From Pedobacter sp. SL55 (GTDB lineage: Bacteria; Bacteroidota; Bacteroidia; Sphingobacteriales; Sphingobacteriaceae), in the NCBI RefSeq assembly GCF_026625705.1, contig NZ_CP113059.1, positions 3,038,001-3,102,000 on the forward strand: a DNA stretch of 64,000 nucleotides, in the 5' to 3' direction. Position numbers and translations under genes: made by a program. This document shows, one piece after another, positions 8,956 through 16,462 of this stretch. Each line of letters starts with the position of its first letter. Position 1 is the first letter of the stretch. The notes beneath the pieces were generated by a model. It saw only the letters and a program-made list of their open reading frames with translations, was not told the DNA's origin and ran no database searches.

Positions 8956-10317
8956 ATGGGATTTAACCTATTTCCAAAACCAGCACCGCACAAACCTTTA
9001 TTGCCCGAAAGCACCGTAAAATCTATCTATAGTAAAGAAAGGATCAAAGTTTTTATAGGCATTTTTGTAGGTTACGCGGCTTACTACTTTGTTCGTAAAA
9101 ATTTCTCTTTTGCCGTTCCCGAATTGCAAAAATTAGGGTTTAGCAAAGGCGAGTTAGGCTTAGCTGCTTCGGCACTTTCTATAGCTTATGGTTTTAGCAA
9201 GTTTTTAATGGGCAATATTTCTGATAGGAGCAATGCAAGATATTTTCTTTCTATAGGTTTGGTGTTGTCTGCATTTACCATGATTTTTATGGGCTTTGTT
9301 CCGTTTGCAACATCATCTATTGCCGTGATGTTTGCTTTGTTGTTTATCAACGGATGGTTTCAGGGTATGGGTTGGCCGCCGTGTGGCAGAGTAGTGGCCC
9401 ATTGGTTTTCGGTTAGAGAAAGAGGTAGAGCAATGTCTATTTGGAATTTAGCACATAACATTGGCGGTTTTTTAGTCGGCCCATTAACCGTTTTAGGTTT
9501 TGAGTTGTTTGCTGGTTACCAAGCTATGTTGTATTTTCCGGGGTTGGTGGCTATATTGTTTGCTATAGTGGCATTTGCTTTGGTTAGAGATACGCCCCAA
9601 TCGGTAGGTTTGCCGCCTATAGAAGTTTACAATAACGATTATCCTAAAAGCTACGATGCTAAAACTCAAGAACAAGAATTTTCTGCAAAGGAAATTTTCT
9701 TGCAATATGTATTAAATAACCGCTTGTTGTGGTATATCGCCATAGCTAACGCGTTCGTATATCTCGTAAGAAACGGAATTATCAACTGGGCACCAACTTT
9801 TCTACAAGAGGTAAGTGGTTTCGATAAAACTCAAGCTGCATTTGCCTCTGGTGGTTACGAATTGGCTGCTATACCAGGTACTTTACTTTGTGGTTTAATG
9901 AGCGATAAATTCTTTAAAGGTCGCAGAGCACCAGTAACCATTATCTATATGGCTATGACTTTAATTTCGGTGCTGTTGTACTGGAAAAATCCGGGAGGAA
10001 ATGCCTTTGTGCAAAGTGTTGCGCTTTGGGCAATTGGTTTCTTTATTTATGGCCCAGTAATGCTAATTGGCGTACAGGCTATAGATTTAGTACCTAAAAA
10101 AGCCGCTGGAACGGCCGCTGGCTTAACTGGGCTGTTTGGGTATTTTATTGGCGATCTCTTAGCAAATGCTGCATTGGGTAGGCTGGTAGATAAGCAAGGC
10201 TGGGATGCAAGCTTTATTGTAATTATTATATCTTGCTTGCTGGCTATCTTTTTTACCTCATTTACATGGAATAGAGAAAAGAAAAATTTGAGTAATTTAA
10301 CACCACTTTCTCACTAA
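8956..10317 (+). CDS. glpT: Glycerol-3-phosphate transporter, MFS organophosphate:phosphate antiporter family
   Basis: 453 residues with about 12 membrane segments. The start region resembles the organophosphate:phosphate antiporter family: 'ERIKVFIGIFVGYAAYYFVRKNFSFA', 'GFSKGELGLAASALSIAYGFSKF' and 'ISDRSNARYFLSIG', as in GlpT/UhpT. The 'FINGWFQGMGWPPCGRVVAHW' segment is a strong family signature. GlpT imports sn-glycerol-3-phosphate across the inner membrane in exchange for phosphate. It lies downstream of the phosphodiesterase that would produce this substrate. UhpT or PgtP-type specificity is not excluded by sequence alone. Confidence 0.88.
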   Translation: MGFNLFPKPAPHKPLLPESTVKSIYSKERIKVFIGIFVGYAAYYFVRKNFSFAVPELQKLGFSKGELGLAASALSIAYGFSKFLMGNISDRSNARYFLSIGLVLSAFTMIFMGFVPFATSSIAVMFALLFINGWFQGMGWPPCGRVVAHWFSVRERGRAMSIWNLAHNIGGFLVGPLTVLGFELFAGYQAMLYFPGLVAILFAIVAFALVRDTPQSVGLPPIEVYNNDYPKSYDAKTQEQEFSAKEIFLQYVLNNRLLWYIAIANAFVYLVRNGIINWAPTFLQEVSGFDKTQAAFASGGYELAAIPGTLLCGLMSDKFFKGRRAPVTIIYMAMTLISVLLYWKNPGGNAFVQSVALWAIGFFIYGPVMLIGVQAIDLVPKKAAGTAAGLTGLFGYFIGDLLANAALGRLVDKQGWDASFIVIIISCLLAIFFTSFTWNREKKNLSNLTPLSH

Positions 10318-10326
10318 AAATTAAAT

Positions 10327-11010
10327 ATGAAGACAATAATAAATAGCCTGTTATTGATATTGATTTTTGCTTGTTTTATACAGGTAAACGCACAAACTAA
10401 ACCTTATGATAGCACTTACCGTCCGGGTAAGTATAAAGAATTGGTGGCTAAGTTTAATGCCGAGCCAATTAATAAAAAAGATTATATCTTCTTGGGTAAC
10501 AGCATTACCGCTGGTACAGATTGGGGCAAGTTGCTTAATTTACCTAAAGCTAAAAACAGAGGGATTTCTGGCGATATCACTTTTGGGGTATTAGAGCGTT
10601 TGCAAGAAGTGATAGATAGAAAGCCGGCAAAAGTTTTCATCTTAATCGGTATCAATGATATCTCTAGAAATATTCCTGATAGTTTAATTCTAAGAAACTA
10701 CAAGACCATGATAGAGCGAATTAGAAAGGGCTCTAAAAAAACACAAATTTACTTCTATACTTTGTTGCCGGTAAACGCTTCGTTCGAAAAGTTTAAAAAT
10801 CATTACGGTAAAGACGAACATATTCTTTATCTAAACGATGAAATTAGAAAGTTTACAGCCAAGAAGGTAACGGTTATAGATTTGTACCCTCATTTCTTAG
10901 ATGGCGACAAAAAACTTAGAGCAGAACTAACCAAAGATGGTTTGCATTTAATTCCTGCTGGATATGAGGTTTGGAAAGAGGTGTTGGAAAAAGGTGGGTA
11001 TTTGAAATAG
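10327..11010 (+). CDS. Secreted SGNH/GDSL hydrolase
   Basis: 227 residues with a signal peptide ending 'CFIQVNAQ'. SGNH blocks are visible: 'FLGNSITAG' (catalytic Ser), 'RGISGDIT' (Gly block), 'LIGINDI' (Asn block) and 'DGLHLIPAG' (Asp and His). Family members are acyl esterases, often sialate or carbohydrate O-acetylesterases or lysophospholipases. It starts 9 bases after glpT and therefore shares its transcript. In this setting it could remove acyl groups from a lysophospholipid or an acetylated glycerol-phosphate polymer before the phosphodiesterase acts (inference). The terminator at 11059 closes the operon. Confidence 0.85.
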   Translation: MKTIINSLLLILIFACFIQVNAQTKPYDSTYRPGKYKELVAKFNAEPINKKDYIFLGNSITAGTDWGKLLNLPKAKNRGISGDITFGVLERLQEVIDRKPAKVFILIGINDISRNIPDSLILRNYKTMIERIRKGSKKTQIYFYTLLPVNASFEKFKNHYGKDEHILYLNDEIRKFTAKKVTVIDLYPHFLDGDKKLRAELTKDGLHLIPAGYEVWKEVLEKGGYLK

Positions 11011-11058
11011 TTTGTTTCAACTAGCTTTGCCTTTTTTGTTCAGCCGTTTGTTATAATT

Positions 11059-11098
11059 AGACTTACGAAGTTTTAAAAACTTCGTAAGTCTTTCTTTT
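11059..11098 (+). terminator. Rho-independent terminator with 16-bp perfect stem
   Basis: Arms agacttacgaagtttt and aaaacttcgtaagtct are fully complementary around a one-base loop centre and are followed by ttctttt. It ends the phosphodiester operon and can also act in the opposite direction. Confidence 0.85.
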
Positions 11099-11213
11099 AA
11101 AGTTAAGTCATTTCTAAAGACTTTAGGAGGAATTCAGTAATTTTAAGCTGTTTATTAGCTTTCTTCCTTCAGCTGGGCTTCAGTTGAAATGACTTTACTT
11201 AAATGTATGTTGG

Positions 11214-11642
11214 TTATTTACCTTCTTCGGTTTTCGGAGCTTTATGAGGTCTACCTTTTCTGTCTTTTACCCTCTCTCTCATTTTAGCTTTCATTTCTTC
11301 TCTCGAAGCAGCCAATTTTGTTTTTTGCTCTGCAGTTAATACAGCATCAATTTTATCTTGATGCGCTTTCATCGCCGCCTTTCTTTCTTCCAATTTAGCT
11401 TTCATTTTGGCTTCGTCTTTCTGACGCAAACCATCGTGCTCTTTTATTCTATCAAGCTCAATTTGTTTAATTTTTGCCTTTTGGTCTGCGGTCAAGCTTA
11501 ATTTAGCTTCCATTGCGGTAGCTACTTTTTCAGCTCTTTCTTCGGCGCTCATTTTAACTCTTTCTGTTCTCGCAGGTTTTTGTGCATAGCTTGCTGTAAA
11601 ACCTAGTACGGCAAAAGCTACTGTAAATAATAATTTTCTCAT
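11214..11642 (-). CDS. Spy/CpxP-like periplasmic protein (DUF4890-type)
   Basis: 142 residues with a signal peptide (MRKLLFTVAFAVLGFTASYAQ). The rest is charged and helical, with two LTxxQ-type motifs, 'LSLTADQKAKIKQIE' and 'VLTAEQKTKLAA', the hallmark of Spy/CpxP-like periplasmic chaperones and metal-stress proteins. The C-terminus is Lys/Arg rich. Such small proteins bind unfolded envelope proteins or metals. It is monocistronic as seen; no linked sensor kinase. Confidence 0.75.
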   Translation of the reverse strand: MRKLLFTVAFAVLGFTASYAQKPARTERVKMSAEERAEKVATAMEAKLSLTADQKAKIKQIELDRIKEHDGLRQKDEAKMKAKLEERKAAMKAHQDKIDAVLTAEQKTKLAASREEMKAKMRERVKDRKGRPHKAPKTEEGK

Positions 11643-11826
11643 CTTTTTAACATTTGTTTTTTAGTGGTAATGAGTTTATCATGATTTCTGGTATATTGAA
11701 ATTTTTTAAATCATGATATGCTCATGTCTCAATGGTTTTAAGTTTCATTGTTATTTGTTATTGAGACCGAACGATTTCTTAGAGGTTTAAAATCAACTCT
11801 GTTAAAAAATGTTAATAGTTTTAAGT

Positions 11827-11896
11827 AGCCACAGATACACAGATAATACTTAATTGAGATAATAAGTTATCATTTTAAATCTGTGTATCTGTGGCT
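11827..11896. repeat. Perfect 18-bp inverted repeat, agccacagat family
   Basis: Arms agccacagatacacagat and atctgtgtatctgtggct are exact complements separated by 34 bases. Best-preserved copy of the dispersed palindrome family, placed just downstream of the S24 regulator gene. Confidence 0.85.
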
Positions 11897-11916
11897 GAAA
11901 GTCTGTGGCCAAAAAA

Positions 11917-12693
11917 TTAATTCTTATTTAGCTGAGAAATTGATTTTTGCATTTGCGCCATCATGGTAGATAGCGTTTCTATGGTTGGCTCTGGTGTTGG
12001 CTCTGGCAAAGCAGTAGAAAGATATGCTTTCGCTTTCCATATTTCTAAAATATCATCTGCAGGCACCGAGTATGGATCGTAAATTTTATTGTCCGAGATT
12101 AATTTTAATTCTTTGTCTTCTTTAAATTTATTGCCGGCACGCTTGTAAACCACACCTTCGTTTTTGCTAATAATTACATAGGTATCGCCAACTTTAACAT
12201 CGTTCCAGTTATCTAGGTATTCGCCTATAATAATACTACCAGATTGGATAGGTAACATCGAGTCGCCTTTAATCTCGAAAGCTCTATACGTGCCTTGCTT
12301 TAAAGAGGGGATAGGTAGCTGGAATTTTGGTAGGTCTTGAATGTACTGTGGATCAGAAAAACCGTTTAAATAACCTGCACTAGCTTTAACAGGAACCAGT
12401 TCTATATTTTCATTATCGTCCTTATCAACCGAAATACTTAATACCCTTAAATTAGATCCCTGGCTTTTGGGCTTAGGTTTCCAAGCGTCATTTATTTTTT
12501 CGTTGATAAATTCATCAATCGTTAATTCGAAATATTCTGCTATTTTTTTTAGTAAATCGTATTTGGGTTCTGCTCTGTCTTCTTCGTAAGCGCCAATTAA
12601 AGATCGCTTAATTTCCATGTTATCAGCAAATTGTTGCTGTGTTAATCCTTTTTTCTTTCTTAAATATTTAAGGTTGCTTGAAATGTTAGACAT
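11917..12693 (-). CDS. XRE-HTH transcriptional repressor with S24 (LexA/CI-like) autoprotease domain
   Basis: 258 residues. Residues 7-60 form an XRE helix-turn-helix ('LRKKKGLTQQQFADNMEIKR'). Residues about 95-230 form an S24 peptidase/peptidase S26-like fold: cleavage-type Ala106-Gly107 ('KASAGYLNG'), Ser145 in 'KGDSMLPI', and the general-base Lys184 in 'VVYKRA'. All three elements needed for RecA-stimulated self-cleavage are therefore present. A Pro/Glu-rich linker and Gln-rich tail follow. It is divergent from a GIY-YIG-like gene, with an operator-like palindrome between them (12722-12738). Known relatives are phage CI and SOS-type repressors; no phage genes surround it here. Confidence 0.88.
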   Translation of the reverse strand: MSNISSNLKYLRKKKGLTQQQFADNMEIKRSLIGAYEEDRAEPKYDLLKKIAEYFELTIDEFINEKINDAWKPKPKSQGSNLRVLSISVDKDDNENIELVPVKASAGYLNGFSDPQYIQDLPKFQLPIPSLKQGTYRAFEIKGDSMLPIQSGSIIIGEYLDNWNDVKVGDTYVIISKNEGVVYKRAGNKFKEDKELKLISDNKIYDPYSVPADDILEIWKAKAYLSTALPEPTPEPTIETLSTMMAQMQKSISQLNKN

Positions 12694-12721
12694 ACAAAAT
12701 AATTTAAAATAAATTTGTTTT

Positions 12722-12738
12722 TACTAAAATTGTTAGTA
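12722..12738. promoter_or_regulatory. Candidate operator of the S24 repressor
   Basis: The 17-base near-palindrome tactaaaattgttagta (7 of 8 positions symmetrical) lies in the 133-bp gap between the divergent repressor and GIY-YIG-like genes. The half-site ttagta recurs at 12756-12761. The position fits autoregulation plus control of the divergent gene; binding is inferred. Confidence 0.5.
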
Positions 12739-12826
12739 TTATTGTGCCAATAAAATTAGTAATTATAATTTGTACTGCCAAATAATATCTAATATAATTA
12801 GTTTTTAACTTTTAAATGTTGTAGCC

Positions 12827-13171
12827 ATGAAAAAAATAGTTTATATCGTTACCGACAGAAACCGCACTGCTTTACATGTTGGCATGAGTGCCGACTTAAT
12901 GAAGACATTAGATTTCTACAAGAAAATGCCAAATCTATTTTTTGATAGTGCGCAGCAATTAACCCGTTTGGTTTATTTCGAAGAATTTAGAACAGAAGCG
13001 CAAGCTTTGAGTAGGTTTAAGACAGTAAGTAGGTTTACTAGGGCGCAAAAAGAAAGATTGGTTAGAGCTTGTAACCCAGATTGGATTGATCTAACTATTG
13101 GGTTGGATTTTGAAAATATGCATATCCATCAAATCAACAATCAGTCGTTATTGCCATTTGCAGCTATGTAA
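12827..13171 (+). CDS. Degenerate GIY-YIG-like protein
   Basis: 114 residues. The fold pattern of the UvrC-like GIY-YIG family is visible: an N-terminal 'KKIVYIVTDRNRTALHVGMS' strand pair, and a C-terminal 'FTRAQKERLVRACNPDWIDL' matching the usual 'W.R..K..LI...NPxWxDL' end. By manual alignment, the catalytic Arg of the 'DLxxRLxxH' helix is missing ('DLMKTLDFY'), and the catalytic Glu position reads Phe ('SRFKTVSRF'). It may therefore be catalytically dead and act by binding DNA. Divergent from the S24 repressor and likely controlled by it. The alignment is mine and unverified. Confidence 0.7.
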   Translation: MKKIVYIVTDRNRTALHVGMSADLMKTLDFYKKMPNLFFDSAQQLTRLVYFEEFRTEAQALSRFKTVSRFTRAQKERLVRACNPDWIDLTIGLDFENMHIHQINNQSLLPFAAM

Positions 13172-13180
13172 ATTGGTGTA

Positions 13181-13228
13181 TAAAACAAAAGGAGCGCTAA
13201 ATTGCTTAGTGCTCCTTTTGTTACTTTT
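13181..13228. terminator. Bidirectional terminator between convergent genes
   Basis: Stem aacaaaaggagc / gctccttttgtt extended by further pairing (ctaa/ttag), flanked by A-rich and T-rich sequence. It serves the GIY-YIG-like gene and the convergent barrel-protein gene. Confidence 0.85.
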
Positions 13229-13245
13229 TGCTTTATACTTTTTAA

Positions 13246-16200
13246 CTACCAGCCCGGAGCAAATGTAAGCCCAAACACACCACCTTTAACATCTTTACGA
13301 GTAAAAGGGAATGCGTAGTAAGGTTCTAAAATCATTGCTCCAAACAAGTTTACCCTAACAGAGATACCAGCACTTAGGGCAGGTACGCGTTCATTTGTGA
13401 TCTTGTAAGTTAATGGAGTGCCGTCTTGTGCAAACGTTGGTTGCCCGTTAGCATCTAATAAGGGTACATTAGTATAGCTTGGTTGACCTTTAAATGCAAC
13501 CTTGGTGTCTTCTGTCCAAGCTACGCCAGCATCGAAAAACAAGTTTAAGTCGGTAAATAGAAAGTTGGAAGGTATTTGCGCTAATTTCTTAGGTCCAGTA
13601 AACGGCAATCTCACTTCAAAGTTAAACACTGCTAACTTGCTTCCTGACAGTTGGTTGATGTCGAACGCTCCTTCGGTAGCATTTTGATTGTTATAGAATG
13701 AATTAGGCTCGTATCCTCTTATTAAGTAATTGTAGCCAGCAAACAAAGGGAAAAGATTTTCTCCATCTCTGCCTATACGTAGGTAATTGTATGAGCGTAC
13801 CGCAATGGTTACCGGTTTTATTCTGAAATATTTTCTGGCATCAATGGCTACGGCGGTAAATTAAAATCTCCGAAATAGCGCTCTGTACCTATACGGTATC
13901 TAAAGCCATCTAACGGTGCGGTTACGCCAAAAATTGAGTTGTCGCCAACGAAATAGGCATTGGTTTGGAAGATGTTGAACGGCCTAAGTGGTGTGCCTAA
14001 TGAGCTTTCAATTTCTTCTGCTTTTACTCTTTCTCTGTCTGATCCAGAAAAACCAAGTATGTTGCCATTGGCATCAAGCTGATAATAGTTGTTGAAACGC
14101 GTTACGCTATAGCTGTATCTCGAAACTGCACCACCCAATTCGAAACGGTGCGCTTTGTTAAATGGATAGGCTGCAAAAAGTTGCACTTGATCTTCAAAAG
14201 TTCTTAAGATATTGGTTCTGTCTACAAGATATTCTGTGCCCTCTTGATCAACAATATCTCTACTTAAAAAACCTGTGATATATGGGATGTGAGAAACCGC
14301 ACCTCCCCAATTGATACGGCTGGCTTGGTTAATGTAGGCTGCCATACCGCCGAAATCTTGTATTTCGCCATTAATAGCTAAGTTGGCTACAATTTGGTTT
14401 TGGCCAACAATATCGCTAAACATACCCATTACGCCACCTTGCATACCTGTGCCAAAACGGCTGGTACTTACACCAACACCGCCGCTGTTGGCTAAATAAT
14501 CTAAGCGGAATTTAGGGCGATATGGGATGTTCCTCAACGAGTCTAAGTGAGTGCGTTCAAATCTATTGAAGTTGCCTAAATTAGAATTAACCACATTTAC
14601 GCCCATGTTTTCTTTGGGAGGTAAAATAGCTGCATCAAAATTAACATCGTTGGCATTAACGTCTTTCGCTTTGAAATTGCTGTAAGGCGAGTTGTAAAGC
14701 GTATAGCGTTGGTAACGATAATAGCTGTAAATGATATCGTCATTTCTGGATACGGTAATGGCAGGAGAAAATTCTGTAATACCGCTGATACCCGTGAAAT
14801 AATCTGTAAGCTGCTTTAGGTTTTTGTTTTCTAAATTGTACTCGTAAAGGTTTCTGAAACCATCTCTGTTTGATAAGAAAAAGATACGTTTGCTGTCTCC
14901 AGAAAACTGTGCATTAAGGTTGTTGGCTCCGGCAAAAACAGGAACATTGCTTAAACGTTTAGTTTCTATATCGTAAATGGTTAGGTTTATTGGATTTACT
15001 GCTGCCAAATTTCCCGATTGTACGGCGGCTCTATCAGAAGAGAATACAATTTTTTTGCCATCTGGAGAGTAGCTTGGTGCATAGTCAGAATATTCATCAT
15101 CGGTAATTTGAGTAACCTGTTTGGTGTCGAAGTTGTAAGAGAAAATATCACTTTGGCCTTCTACCATGCCTGAAAAAGCAATGTCTTTACCATTTGGCGA
15201 CCAGGTTAGGTTACCAAACTGTTCTACCTTATCCATGCTAGCGTTTAGCAAGGTTTTTCCGTTGGCAATATCAATTACCAGTAGTTTATTTCGGCCTTTG
15301 CTAAAAATACTAAAGGCAAATTTTTTGCTATCTGGCGACCAAGCACCTGCCGATTCTAAGAAGTTAAAATCATCGATGTGGCTACTGGAAACTTGGCTAC
15401 TCAGTTTTTTAATGATTTTGCCGGTTTTAGCATCTGCCAAAAAGAGGTCTATACCAAATAAATCTTTTTCTGATAAGAAAGATAAATATTTGCCATCAGG
15501 GCTAATAGCTGGAGCAACGTTCATGTTGCCAGCATTTTTATTGTCGATAATTTTAGTGCCAGAGATTTTAATTTGCGAACTATCAGCTTTTAACATAGGT
15601 CTGTAGTGCTGTTCAATGGCATTTTTCCATAAGCCAGATAAAGCTCGGTCGTCGTAACCCAAGGTGTATCTGATGCCGTTTTCGTATCCAAACTTTGCGG
15701 TGGCTTTAAATAGCGGTACTATGGTGGTATCTCCATAAAGCGAGCCTACAAAAGTCCAAAAAGCTTGGCCATAACGGTAAGGGAAATATTTGTTAGAGTT
15801 AGTTAAATCTTTTAAAGATGGAATGTCTCGGTTTAACAAAGCATCACGCATCCACATTGAGGTAAAGGCGTCTTTTTTGCCTACAGAAAGGTATTCGGCC
15901 ATACCTTCAATCATCCATAATGGGGTTTGTCCAATGCTTTCTAATGGGATAGAATCTTTCTCTAATAAAATATGATATTGGAAAGCATGCACTAACTCGT
16001 GACCTAAAACGTGTCTGGTTTGGCTACCTAGTTCCATTACGGGCATAATAACCCTGTTTTTAAAAGCTTCGGTAACACCGCCAGTTCCTACACCAATTTC
16101 GCCCTGCAAAGCTGTGGTTTGCTGAAAATCTGGATGGTTGTTGTACAAAATAATTGGGTTCTTTTTAAAGAAAGTATCTCTAAAAATTTCTTGGTGCATT

Positions 16201-16412
16201 TTGTACCAAGTTTCGGCATCTTGCGCAAATTTCTTAACTACCTTATCGTTTTTTAGATAGTAATAAATGTCAAAATGAGGGGTTTCCATCACTTTGAATT
16301 TTTCGTTTTTATATCGAACCTTGTTTTGTCCGAAATATTGCGCTTTTGATGCCGTAACACCTAGCAGTGCAATTGATAAAACTAAAGTGGCTTTTTTTAG
16401 AAAATTGTTCAT
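13246..16412 (-). CDS. Peptidase-like / TolB-type propeller / Omp85-like barrel protein, frame broken near 13850
   Basis: Restored length about 1055 residues. It has a signal peptide, then a peptidase MA-like region with 'GHELVHAFQYH' (zinc-site HExxH variant, His-Glu-x-x-His) and 'WMIEGMAEYLSVG'. A WD40-like/PD40 propeller follows ('WSPDSKKFAFSIF', 'YAPSYSPDGKKIVFSSDRA'). The C-terminus is a surface-antigen (D15-like) beta barrel ending 'GGVFGLTFAPGW'. The frame stops at 13848 ('DFNLPP'), but adding one base near 13850-13857 continues as 'VAIDARKYFRIKPVTIAVRS' into the last 166 residues. The barrel implies outer-membrane location. Function unknown; possibly peptidase or assembly factor. Confidence 0.8.
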
Positions 16413-16462
16413 ATACGAATAATTTTGAAGGCTATATCTTATCGAGAGTTGGTTAGGTTTAA

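Noticed and set aside
15166..15606. 146-codon forward frame inside the barrel-protein gene
   Set aside because: Lies antisense to conserved propeller repeats; translation is low complexity with no family pattern.
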